From contig NZ_DS996811.1 of assembly GCF_000156235.1 (NCBI RefSeq), forward strand, positions 1 through 64,000: 64,000 bases of DNA, given 5' to 3'. How positions within the stretch are numbered: the stretch's first letter is position 1; every line of letters starts with the position of its first letter. The translations under genes and the position numbers were made by a program. This document shows, piece after piece, positions 36,753-45,106 of the stretch. The notes beneath the pieces were generated by a model, which saw only the letters and a program-made list of their open reading frames with translations, was not told the DNA's origin and did not search any database. Origin of the DNA: Pseudovibrio sp000156235 (GTDB lineage: Bacteria; Pseudomonadota; Alphaproteobacteria; Rhizobiales; Stappiaceae).

Positions 36753-38153
36753 TTACTTGATTGGCTTCAGACGTGCAGTGAAGTGACGCAGGACAGGTGG
36801 TTCGTATTCAAACTCGAAGCCTTTGATATCCTTTGCGTTCTTCGCAACGTTGATCAGAGCATCCGCGATGTAATCCATGTGGTCGTTGGTGTACACACGA
36901 CGTGGGATTGTGAGGCGCATGAGTTCCAGTGGGGACTCTTTTTGCTGGCCGGTTGCAGGATCGCGGCCGAGCAAGAATGAGCCAATTTCAACTGGGCGTA
37001 CACCGGATTCCAGGTACAGCGCGTTACACAGAGCCTGTGCTGGGAACTGATCGCCAGGGATGTGCGGAAGGATCTTCTTCGCGTCTACGAACACTGCGTG
37101 ACCGCCGGTTGGGTACTGAATTGGCACGCCGCCTTCAACAAGACGATCACCCAAATACTTAACCTGGCCAATACGATAGTGCAGGAAGTTCTCATCCGCA
37201 CCCTCATGCAGACCACGTGCCAGCGCTTCCATGTCGCGACCAGCTAATCCCCCATAAGTTACGAAGCCTTCCATTGGGACGCAGAGGGTTTGGACGGCCT
37301 GGAACAGCTCTTTCTTCTCGCGGATTGCGCACATGCCGCCGATGTTGACCAGCGGGTCTTTCTTTGCGGACATGGTGAGCATATCGCCGTAGGAGTACAT
37401 CTCACGGATGATGTCTGTGATGGACTTATCCGCGTAGCCTTCCTCACGCTGCTTGATGAAATACGCGTTTTCGCAGTAACGGGCGGAGTCGATCACAACC
37501 GGAATGTCGTATTTCTGGCCGATCTCGTAAACAGCACGCATGTTTGCCATGGAAACTGGCTGACCACCGGAGCTGTTGCAGGTCACTGTGGTGATGATCG
37601 CGGTGACGTTCTTCGCGCCGTGTTCCTTGATCGCCGCTTCCAGCTTCTCCAGATCGAAGTCACCCTTCCAGTCGTAGTAAGTGGTTGTGTCATAAGCACG
37701 TTCGTCCACCACGTTCACCGCCTGACCACCGTTCAGTTCCACGTGAGCGGCTGTGGTGTCGAAGTGGTAGTTGGAGATGAAGATGTGCTTGTCTGCACCA
37801 CGAACTTCCTTCGCGCGGCGGATCAGAGCAGGGAACAGGATCTGTTCTGCACCACGACCCTGGTGGGTTGGTACCAGATATTCATAACGGAAGAAGTGAT
37901 GAACCGCGTCTTTCAGGTTGTAGAAGTTGCGGGAGCCGGCATAGGCTTCATCGCCCATCATCATGCCTGCCCACTGGTAGTCAGACATGGCGCCGGTGCC
38001 GGAGTCTGTCAGAAGATCGATGTAAACGTCATCACTTGCAAGCAGGAATGGGTTGTAGCCAGCTTCTGCCAATGCCTTTTCGCGGTCTGCGAAACTGGTC
38101 ATTTTGATTGGCTCAACCATTTTGATGCGGAACGGCTCAGGGATACGTTTCAT
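36753..38153 (-). CDS. tnaA: Tryptophanase
   Basis: A 466-residue beta-eliminating lyase with PLP lysine K265 in MSAKKDPLVNIGG. Tryptophanase and tyrosine phenol-lyase are close relatives, but the specificity residues favour tryptophanase. D132 (SNYHFDTT) matches E. coli TnaA D137, and V388 and I390 (RPVEIGSFLLGRDP) match V394 and I396, where tyrosine phenol-lyase has Met and Arg. It splits tryptophan into indole, pyruvate and ammonia. ATG 38153 with AAGGA upstream gives the family length; an in-frame extension to 38231 is unconserved. It heads an operon with permease, pdxY and ridA. Confidence 0.93.
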   Translation of the reverse strand: MKRIPEPFRIKMVEPIKMTSFADREKALAEAGYNPFLLASDDVYIDLLTDSGTGAMSDYQWAGMMMGDEAYAGSRNFYNLKDAVHHFFRYEYLVPTHQGRGAEQILFPALIRRAKEVRGADKHIFISNYHFDTTAAHVELNGGQAVNVVDERAYDTTTYYDWKGDFDLEKLEAAIKEHGAKNVTAIITTVTCNSSGGQPVSMANMRAVYEIGQKYDIPVVIDSARYCENAYFIKQREEGYADKSITDIIREMYSYGDMLTMSAKKDPLVNIGGMCAIREKKELFQAVQTLCVPMEGFVTYGGLAGRDMEALARGLHEGADENFLHYRIGQVKYLGDRLVEGGVPIQYPTGGHAVFVDAKKILPHIPGDQFPAQALCNALYLESGVRPVEIGSFLLGRDPATGQQKESPLELMRLTIPRRVYTNDHMDYIADALINVAKNAKDIKGFEFEYEPPVLRHFTARLKPIK

Positions 38154-38172
38154 TGTTCTAGTCCTTGCATTT

Positions 38173-38292
38173 TTACTGCGCATTCTTCTTAGAAAACTGT
38201 TTCCCACCGTTGGGAATACGCAGCTGCGCACAGGTTGGGTCGCTCTCCAACCCTTTGGCGCGAAAGTTACAACTGCCTGAAAGTGCAGGCAT
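38173..38292 (-). CDS. Possible small leader ORF upstream of tnaA
   Basis: A 39-codon ORF starts at ATG 38292, has AAAGGA almost touching the start (poor spacing), and ends with TAA 19 bases before the tnaA ATG. It contains no tryptophan codon, so it is not a TnaC-type attenuator by sequence. The peptide is Lys/Arg and Cys containing (begins MPALSGSCNFRAKGLESD). Several small inverted repeats lie within it, for example GGTTGG/CCAACC and TTCCCA/TGGGAA. It may be a leader peptide, a small protein or chance. Confidence 0.25.
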   Translation of the reverse strand: MPALSGSCNFRAKGLESDPTCAQLRIPNGGKQFSKKNAQ

Positions 38293-38394
38293 TCCTTTTG
38301 GAATTAACGTGTTGCGGCAGCAGTCCCGGTTTTGAACAATAGACGCAGCTTACCTGTTACCTGCCGGCGGCAGAGCAAGTAGATCTGCCCGATT

Positions 38395-38416
38395 AACTAC
38401 ATGAGTGGATGTAGTT
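38395..38416. promoter_or_regulatory. 8-6-8 inverted repeat upstream of tna operon
   Basis: AACTACAT (38395-38402), six bases, then ATGTAGTT (38409-38416) is a perfect inverted repeat about 240 bases upstream of tnaA. The spacing resembles TyrR boxes (two arms around six bases), though the sequence differs. It is a candidate activator site for the tna operon; the binding protein is unknown. Confidence 0.4.
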
Positions 38417-39453
38417 CACCCGTGGCTCCAAGTAGATTAGGCGTCACTCGTTCAATTTTTCAAAGAGACTGATGGGCCTGTAGGCTTATACGCACGCGTT
38501 TGGGAAGTCATAGGCAAGACGAACGTCTTGCGTAAACCACGCCAAGCTCTTTTTATTGCGATACTGAAGAACCAGTACTGACCGGCTCATGACCTAATCC
38601 TCATCTTTACTGCATATCATGTGATAGCAAAGGCATATGAAACCACAATTGCCCATGTGTCAAGCAGCTATTCTACCTCTTTCCTACGGGGTTGCCCCTA
38701 GAACAAGTAGATAAGCCAGTATAGACTTCACACCGCATTAACAGGCGCTGTATTTTTCAAGCCAGCACAGTAAATAATTCTGTAAAATCTTAGTTTTTGC
38801 TTAGAACCCATGTTCTTTCCCATGTGCAAAAGCCGTTCCACCTGAAAACGCCCAAGGGTGAACCCTATAAATTAATTGTCTGGAAGCACGAGGCGCCACG
38901 AACTCTTGATATCTCAGAGATTTTTTGCCTGTTAAATTTCACAGGAGCCAATTATTCTAAGTTATTTGCAACAGGGCCTCCCTCAGCGACACTTTCCGGC
39001 TCGCACCTCATTATCCCCGCAACAAAATTGCGCGGTCCCGCACTTATCCTCCTCAAGTCACAGAACAGCCCTTTGCCGCGACGGTTGATAACTTCCCCAC
39101 CCACCGGGCATAAGTCACTCTCAACCGCCAAAACCAGAACCCATGAAACCCGCTCAGCATTCCCCCTCACATAGCAACGCGTTCGTTTGCGTTCTTTCGT
39201 GTTTTTCTGCGTTTTTTAAGGATTTCATTGTGCAGTGCGGGATGTAGAGCCGTTTGGCGCTCATTTGTCATTTCATCTCTTCACAAAAGAGCTGGAGTTT
39301 TCTCGAAGAGAGGCTGGAGCAAAAATTTCAATCTACTTATCGAGCTGCATAAATGTATGGCTCCGACATTAAATTCACTGCAACCCATGATCTATATAGA
39401 TGAATGCCTCATTAAAAAGTTGTGTTCTCATACGAGACTAAAGGAGCGTTGCC
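38417..39453. other. Long gene-free region between tnaA leader and the secreted heme protein
   Basis: About 1 kb without a convincing gene. ORF 38797-39174 (125 codons, plus strand) has no ribosome site, no recognisable domain and a low-complexity tail, so I do not call it. The region is AT-rich, contains the AACGCA-type repeats at 39176-39213 and must carry the rightward promoter for the gene at 39454. I saw no tRNA, IS or attachment site. Confidence 0.4.
39176..39213. repeat. AACGCA-type repeats, opposite orientation
   Basis: The palindrome AACGCGTT (39176-39183) is followed by TGCGTT at 39188-39193 and 39208-39213 (AACGCA on the minus strand). The arrangement mirrors the clusters near 25820 and 29886, all in gene-free spacers. 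Confidence 0.5.
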
Positions 39454-41373
39454 GTGGAATTCTTCTTTCAACAACCACTATCTCGAAAACCTGAATTCAT
39501 CCAGCAAGCAAAACAAAGCACGCGGGTGCACTCCGTATTCGCAATTTCAGCAGTTTTCGCATTCTCGTGCTTCGCCAGTCCAGAAGAAGCAAAATCACAA
39601 GAGACAAACAGCTCTACCTGTGCTGACCAGATCGTTGTTGCGGCTACAGTACAGCCCCCTTGCCTGGATGGCGCAGCTCGTGGCATCACATTGGCAGCAG
39701 CCCGTGCCTATATCTGGAACACTTTCATTGCCCTCAACTGGCCAGCTGATGCCTCAGAGCGCGGTGCCCCTAATTTGTCGGCTGACTTTGGAGGTCCAGG
39801 ACCAACCGTTTGGGAAACCATGCGCTCCAAGTCGGAAGTTTACCCCGGAAACGCCTCGGCAAAGATACCGCCTCACGGGGTTACGCTCGACCCTGACGGT
39901 ATTCCCAGCAATAAACCTGACTATGGGTATTCCCAGGCTCCGGCCTATTTTTTCGACCCAAAGTCAGTTGGAACAGATAACGGAGAAGTCGCTGCCTGTG
40001 ATGGGCAGAAGCCAGTCGATACCCCGGCGCTGATCAATCTCGACGAGACCACACAGATTGGCAACAACCAGATCTATGCCGGTCACCTTCCGGCAACCGA
40101 TCCAAGCGGATACAACAGCAGTCCGCAGCTCATCCGTTTTTCAGTGAAAATGAACAAGAGCGTCTATACCAATATGGTTGAGAACCGCTTCTGGTATCCG
40201 AGTAATGATGACGGAACGCCATCTCCCCTTGAGATTGCGCAGGACAATTACACCACTGCATTGGAAAGCGGCCAGGGGCAGAACCCGCAAAAACCCTATG
40301 TCAATTTCGCGCCAACCCCGGAAAACAACCGCGATACTGCCATTGAGCTTAAACTGGCCTTCCGGCCTCTGACAGATACCGAAAAAGGATCTGGCAGGTT
40401 TTATATGACCAACGTCCGCTACTACGAAACCACAGGAACAGGTGCGGATGCCAAACCCTGCTATCGGGAAGATACCTGGGGTCTGACCGGTATGCACGTA
40501 TTGGTGTTCCCTGAGCAAGCTCCCTGGGGTATCTGGGCAACATTCGAGCAAGCAGACAACATTCTGTCCAAAGATGGAAAAGCAATCGAAAACGAAAACG
40601 GTGAAGTGATTGACCCGCACAATCTCCCGGTGGAAGCGACATCTCCAAAGTTGGTAAAGGATGAGATTGCGTCCATAAAACTTCCGGTTATTAAAAGGGA
40701 CGGTTCCTATTGCCACACACCCGGCAACCGTTTGTTTTTACGCGAAAACCCTACCTACAAGTTCAAAGATCCCGTTTTTAAGAAAATAGACTTCTACCCG
40801 ACATTGCCATCAGACGGCAATATTTGTGTTAACCGCCGCTGGTATGCAATCCCCTCTGATGTAATCGAAGCCAACCAAGGCGCCCACTACGAGATTGAAA
40901 CCTATCTCGATCTGAAACATTCCGGAGAACTGCCCGCCAAGAGCCCCCTTCTTTACTACAAACTGATCAACGTCCAGCCTCAGCCAGTTCATAAAGCCGG
41001 GATGGATGACGGAATATTCTCAACCACCGCCTCCTATTATCTCTCAGATTCCACTGTGGAAACCGACTACTCCCTCGCAAATTTTGACGGCTTCCTCGAG
41101 GAAGGTGTTCCGGTCGCAAAATCAATCTTAAATAAGCCGCTTTACAACACCCAGCTCTTACCGTTCCAAGCCCAACGACTTGGCTTCGGCAAAATAAACA
41201 TGGGCGGTTGCGCTGGATGCCATGCATCGGCGGCCCAGGATGGGCGCGACTTCAGTTTTGCGTTGGGCAGCAACGCAAAAGCTCCCGAGGCCGTTGATGC
41301 GTTCACGGTTCCCGATGGCTTCATAAACTACTTCAAATCCTTGACCTTTATCGAGAAAAACATCCAAGAGTAA
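39454..41373 (+). CDS. Secreted single-heme cytochrome c-like protein, function unknown
   Basis: A 639-residue protein starting at GTG 39454 with a perfect AAGGAG seven bases upstream. A hydrophobic stretch (VFAISAVFAFSCFASPEEAKS, about 28-48) looks like a signal peptide after a long basic n-region. Near the C-terminus NMGGCAGCHASAAQDGRDF holds one CxxCH heme-binding motif (C586 to H590). The ~500-residue middle begins with YIWNTFIALNWPA and has scattered cysteines (CYRED, YCHTPG, ICVNRRW). I recall similar proteins being annotated only as cytochrome family protein. It stands alone on its strand, and codon use looks more AT-rich than in the metabolic genes, judged by eye. Confidence 0.75.
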   Translation: MEFFFQQPLSRKPEFIQQAKQSTRVHSVFAISAVFAFSCFASPEEAKSQETNSSTCADQIVVAATVQPPCLDGAARGITLAAARAYIWNTFIALNWPADASERGAPNLSADFGGPGPTVWETMRSKSEVYPGNASAKIPPHGVTLDPDGIPSNKPDYGYSQAPAYFFDPKSVGTDNGEVAACDGQKPVDTPALINLDETTQIGNNQIYAGHLPATDPSGYNSSPQLIRFSVKMNKSVYTNMVENRFWYPSNDDGTPSPLEIAQDNYTTALESGQGQNPQKPYVNFAPTPENNRDTAIELKLAFRPLTDTEKGSGRFYMTNVRYYETTGTGADAKPCYREDTWGLTGMHVLVFPEQAPWGIWATFEQADNILSKDGKAIENENGEVIDPHNLPVEATSPKLVKDEIASIKLPVIKRDGSYCHTPGNRLFLRENPTYKFKDPVFKKIDFYPTLPSDGNICVNRRWYAIPSDVIEANQGAHYEIETYLDLKHSGELPAKSPLLYYKLINVQPQPVHKAGMDDGIFSTTASYYLSDSTVETDYSLANFDGFLEEGVPVAKSILNKPLYNTQLLPFQAQRLGFGKINMGGCAGCHASAAQDGRDFSFALGSNAKAPEAVDAFTVPDGFINYFKSLTFIEKNIQE

Positions 41374-41401
41374 GAAGTAAACACTACCTGGGCCCCTCAT
41401 A

Positions 41402-41489
41402 TAGCAGTGAAGGACACTCTGTCATTCAGAGGGCCTGGTCGTGAAGTGTCCTCTCGGACACGGAGCGCCAGGGCCTCTGACTACTGCTA
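41402..41489. other. Nested long stem-loop after the heme protein gene
   Basis: TAGCAGT (41402-41408) pairs with ACTGCTA (41483-41489). CAGAGGGCCTGG (41427-41438) pairs with CCAGGGCCTCTG (41468-41479) with one mismatch. Inside it GTGTCC-TCTC-GGACAC (41446-41461) is a perfect hairpin with a tetraloop. The element begins 28 bases after the stop of the heme protein gene and lacks a T run. It could be a structured 3' end, a small RNA or a mobile-element remnant. Confidence 0.45.
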
Positions 41490-41849
41490 GCCTGCCAGCT
41501 TTGCAAAGTGGCGGAAGACTTGAGTACCTTGGGTATCGAGCTACTTTAGCTGACCAAATCGAGAGGTTGGTGTGATGTGTCCTTCCGGGTGCTCGTGTTT
41601 TATGGGGTCAGGAGGGCTGCCCGTCGGTGGTGAGGGGCGTTCTCCGTTCCCTGAAGCAACGTGCCAACCATGAAACCTGAGGCTCTTATCGAAACATCGC
41701 GGCCCTGCCGGTTCTTCTTCTCCCGCAGTCTCGGCTTGCCGGGGAGGTGATTTATGAGGGGTCGGTTGTGGCACGTAGTTTGTGCGTGGTGGACCTTTGA
41801 CCATCGCTGAGGACACGCATAGGTGGTTCACTGATGAACATCCACCAGC
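41490..41849. other. Gene-free region downstream of the LuxR gene
   Basis: 360 bases of rather GC-rich sequence between the nested stem-loop and the LuxR stop. A 96-codon minus-strand ORF (41541-41831) is Pro/Gly/His rich with no domain and is not called. Nothing else is recognised. Confidence 0.35.
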
Positions 41850-42953
41850 TCACCCCCGAAACGACCGAAAGACCTCATAGAGTTGGAAGAGTTGCTTCTG
41901 GGAGTTGATGCCCATTTTGTAGAGGGCGGATTTGAGTTGTTTGCGGACGGTATCCAACCGCACAGACCTGTCCTGCGCGTAATCCTGCAGGGATTTGCTG
42001 GAAAGGACGGCACTGATGACGTGGCTCTCTGCCTTGGAGAGGCGGAAGACGTCACTTAGCTTTTCAATCACGGCTGGGTCAGCTTGGGCCGTCGCACTGG
42101 TCATCATGATCTTCACGGCCAGATATTGCGCAGTTTCCAATGAACCGTCAGACGCCTGCGGCTTTGGGTTGAACATCTGGATCAGGTAAGTTGTCCCTGT
42201 GCGTTCATCCGTCAGGTTCACAATCGGCAGCCCTCCCACCAGCGCGCTGATCTGAGCCTCTTCCAGCTTCTTGTTCTGCTTGCGGTCAGAGCAGGAAATC
42301 CCGGTCTTTCTGAGCCTCAGGAACCCTTGCTCCAATATCTCAAGGGCTCTTGGGTTGATGGAGTTGATATCATACTGCGTGAAGATGATGAGTCCGTATG
42401 GCAGGTTTCCTGTAACCGAGTCCTTCAGCGCCAGTCTCATCTCAAGGCTTCTGACCCTTTGCCGATAATGCAAGGCCCTGCTGGCATGAGGGATCATGCT
42501 TTCAAACATCTTGCGCTGGAGGGGGGAGAACCCGTCTCCCGGATTGAGCGAAGACACACCAAACCAACCAAAATTATCGCCCTTGGTCAGGTTGGTTCCC
42601 ATGAGGTCATAGACTTCGAACTTGGGAAGAAATTGATGTATGGGATTGGTTTTCAACCCATATTCGGTCGTCATCTCCGCGTCAGTAATGATCTGTCCGT
42701 ATGGCGATCTGTTGACCCGGTCTATTCTGTAATCATGAGCAAAATAGTTTTCAGTGTACTCAGGCTCAAAAGAAGGATCGATCCGCGCAACATAGTTCAA
42801 CCGCTCCTCCGGCTTGGCAGCATCATAAGTGTAAAGATGCATTCCGGAAGCTCTCAGCAGGTCACTGGCAGTAAGAAGCGCATCCTCGAAGAGTTCGGGG
42901 TGTTCAACGGCCTCGTAAAGCTGAGTAAGGAAGAAATCAAAGTCCTTTTTCAT
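41850..42953 (-). CDS. LuxR-type (GerE) transcriptional regulator, orphan
   Basis: A 367-residue protein. The N-terminal ~250 residues form a sensor-like region without recognisable autoinducer-binding residues. The C-terminal GerE/LuxR helix-turn-helix is about 300-360 (FRLSKAESHVISAVLSSKSLQDYAQDRSVRLDTVRKQLKSALYKMG). ATG 42953 is preferred over TTG 42992. No LuxI synthase is nearby. A 15-base dyad about 90 bases upstream (43045-43059) is a candidate site. The ligand and targets are unknown. Confidence 0.88.
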   Translation of the reverse strand: MKKDFDFFLTQLYEAVEHPELFEDALLTASDLLRASGMHLYTYDAAKPEERLNYVARIDPSFEPEYTENYFAHDYRIDRVNRSPYGQIITDAEMTTEYGLKTNPIHQFLPKFEVYDLMGTNLTKGDNFGWFGVSSLNPGDGFSPLQRKMFESMIPHASRALHYRQRVRSLEMRLALKDSVTGNLPYGLIIFTQYDINSINPRALEILEQGFLRLRKTGISCSDRKQNKKLEEAQISALVGGLPIVNLTDERTGTTYLIQMFNPKPQASDGSLETAQYLAVKIMMTSATAQADPAVIEKLSDVFRLSKAESHVISAVLSSKSLQDYAQDRSVRLDTVRKQLKSALYKMGINSQKQLFQLYEVFRSFRG

Positions 42954-43044
42954 GGATATGCAATATGTAAACAGCAATGATTCGCGCAGCAATCGATAAA
43001 CTTACCGTAACGGATAGCAAGTAAACATCAAATAGCATTTAAGT

Positions 43045-43059
43045 AGAACTACCAGTTCT
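43045..43059. promoter_or_regulatory. Candidate operator dyad upstream of LuxR gene
   Basis: AGAACT-ACC-AGTTCT is a perfect inverted repeat about 92 bases upstream of the LuxR start. The spacer 42954-43550 has no gene; besides this dyad it holds a bidirectional terminator at 43494-43530. It could be an autoregulatory site, inferred from position only. Confidence 0.3.
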
Positions 43060-43493
43060 TATCGCGACAGAGAGGCACTGGTTCTGAAGAAAGGTCTCAT
43101 ACCTCTCTTTTGAGCGCGCGCGAAGGCTGAGCCTTTTTCTTTAACAAGCCCCCATTTGAGGAATGTTTTGCAGCTCGGGCTTTCCCTAGCATGGCCTCAG
43201 GCTGATTACATTTTCTAAGCAATCACTGTGTTTCGTGGCCATGAAGCAGGCCACACATCAGCCGATCTATCCTGGGCTTGGGTAAGTTCAGTGAAGAGAT
43301 GATGCAGGCACGGCCAAGGCCATTGCAGGTCTCTTCAACAGAGCCGCCCAAACCAGATTCAGCATTGATTTAACAGTTATGGGGGGAAGGGAATACTCGA
43401 ATGTATAGTTCGTAACTTATTGTATTTATATTTGAAATTCATACCAAGCAGAGATGACGATTAAACCAGAATGTAATCTAAGTCGTTTGCTTT

Positions 43494-43530
43494 AAAACAG
43501 CTCGCAAGCCTCCATCGCGAGCTGTTTTTT
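43494..43530. terminator. Bidirectional terminator after the MFS gene
   Basis: AAAACAGCTCGC (43494-43505) pairs with GCGAGCTGTTTT (43517-43528) across an 11-base loop, with T runs on both strands. It lies 21 bases past the MFS stop and is the likely terminator of that leftward gene. The plus-strand version has the longer T run. Confidence 0.8.
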
Positions 43531-43550
43531 GTTTCAATAAGTGCCTTTGC

Positions 43551-44747
43551 TTAAACCGATTTGTCGGCGGCGAGGGTGAGGTTCGCCTGATCGTTTTGCG
43601 CGCGGCGCAGGGCCATGGTGGCTTCCAGGGCGGCGAGGCCTACGATGAGGTAGAGCAGCGGGGCCGTGCCCAGTTCCACGATCATCCAGCCTGCAATCAG
43701 CGGAAAGCCGAAGATGCCGATAAAGTAGGTCAGCGCGAACAGCTGTAAGGTTTGCGGCACCAGATCTTCCTGCGCATCATTTGCTGCCATGGCCGCCAAC
43801 ACCGGATAAGAGGCACCATATCCAACCCCAAACAGGATCGCGACCACGATATAGGCCGGAACGCTGGCGCCGGAAAATGCAAAGAGCAGAATGCTGCCAG
43901 CCATCACATATTGCAGGGCGGCGATGGTCATGTAGGGCTGCGTGCCGCCTTTGAACTTGGCCAGCGCCACACGGCAGATGACAACGGTGATGGTGTAGGC
44001 GAGGAAGAAGTGAGCGTAGTCGAGCCCTCTGGCATCTGCAAACACCGTCTGGAAGTTGTTCATACCCGCAAACACACTGGCTCCGAGGCACACCATGATA
44101 ATCGGTAGAACCGCTTTGCCTTTCAAAATGCTGCCCACATAGCCAAGGCTGAGGCGGGATCTGGCCTCCGGCCCCGGATTGATGGCATGTCGGCGCACAG
44201 GCGCAACCAGCACAAAAAACAGCAGAGCGCTGAGAACACACAGACCGGAGGTGATAAGGAACGCATCTGCAATGGTGCCACCTGCGGCTTCAATCTGCGA
44301 TGCCATGACAGGGGAGAGCCCGAAGCCTGCCATCAGAACCACCGAGTGCAAGGCGAAGTAGCGGATACGTTCGTCCGCCGTTACAAGCCGGGTCAACACA
44401 ACAGGGGCCAATGCATAGGTGAGGCCCCACCCCGCACCCAGCAACAAGCTGGCGAGAACGACCATTGCGTTCACACCATCCGCCAAAGCGAACAGTGCGA
44501 GAGCTGCGGCGATGGCAAGGCAGGCCAGCCCAAGGGTGACCACGCGGCCAAACCAGTCTGACAGATGACCAGAGAAGTACACGGCGATCAACGTGGAAAC
44601 AGTCGCCACCAGCAGGATGAGGCCAACGGCTTTCTCATTGGCTCCGAACGTGGCGAACAGTCGTGGGAGCATGAAGGTGAGGCCATAAGCTCCCGCTTGC
44701 AGCAGCACGGCCAGTAAGTAAACGACAAATGTCAGAGTGCGAGACAT
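43551..44747 (-). CDS. Major facilitator superfamily transporter
   Basis: A 398-residue protein with 12 hydrophobic segments. The MFS motif A loop between segments 2 and 3 reads GHLSDWFGRVV. ATG 44747 is preceded by GAGGTG. The family assignment is firm. The substrate cannot be deduced; the gene stands alone, diverging from the phosphothreonine-lyase gene. Confidence 0.93.
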   Translation of the reverse strand: MSRTLTFVVYLLAVLLQAGAYGLTFMLPRLFATFGANEKAVGLILLVATVSTLIAVYFSGHLSDWFGRVVTLGLACLAIAAALALFALADGVNAMVVLASLLLGAGWGLTYALAPVVLTRLVTADERIRYFALHSVVLMAGFGLSPVMASQIEAAGGTIADAFLITSGLCVLSALLFFVLVAPVRRHAINPGPEARSRLSLGYVGSILKGKAVLPIIMVCLGASVFAGMNNFQTVFADARGLDYAHFFLAYTITVVICRVALAKFKGGTQPYMTIAALQYVMAGSILLFAFSGASVPAYIVVAILFGVGYGASYPVLAAMAANDAQEDLVPQTLQLFALTYFIGIFGFPLIAGWMIVELGTAPLLYLIVGLAALEATMALRRAQNDQANLTLAADKSV

Positions 44748-45106
44748 GCACGGGCACCTCAAATAATCGTGTTTGAAAAGCAGGCGCTGATCAAACTCAC
44801 TTGATCTGAGCCACCTTTGCTTCTGACAGGCACACTAAGCGCACGATTGGCACTTCAAAAGAACCAGTAAATGTAAATACTGAGGAACCAGTTAGGCTGA
44901 TCGTTTATCACCTCCATGCATACATTTCACGCAATAAATCTTACATTGCAATGAGTTACCGGCATATCAATCGACGTATTCCAGTTACCCTGATATTTTA
45001 TCGATTCCATTGACGCACCGTTCGCCCTGAAACCATCCCGTTATTTGGGAAAACCGCAGAGTACTCCAGAATAAGAGCAGTCCCGGAAGTGACATGGAGC
45101 TCATGG
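44748..45106. other. Divergent spacer upstream of the SpvC-like effector gene
   Basis: 359 AT-rich bases between the MFS start and the effector start. GAACCAGT occurs twice (near 44858 and 44884). No gene or terminator is seen. It must carry the effector promoter; I could not identify a T3SS regulator site. Confidence 0.4.

Noticed and set aside
36753..38153. Tyrosine phenol-lyase instead of tryptophanase
   Set aside because: The residues at the three specificity positions (Asp, Val, Ile) match tryptophanase and not the Thr, Met and Arg of tyrosine phenol-lyase.
38797..39174. 125-codon plus-strand ORF in the gene-free region
   Set aside because: No ribosome site, no domain, Ser/Thr/Pro-rich tail and no conserved look; not enough to call a gene.
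41541..41831. 96-codon minus-strand ORF after the LuxR gene
   Set aside because: Composition is biased to Pro, Gly and His and no motif or ribosome site supports it.
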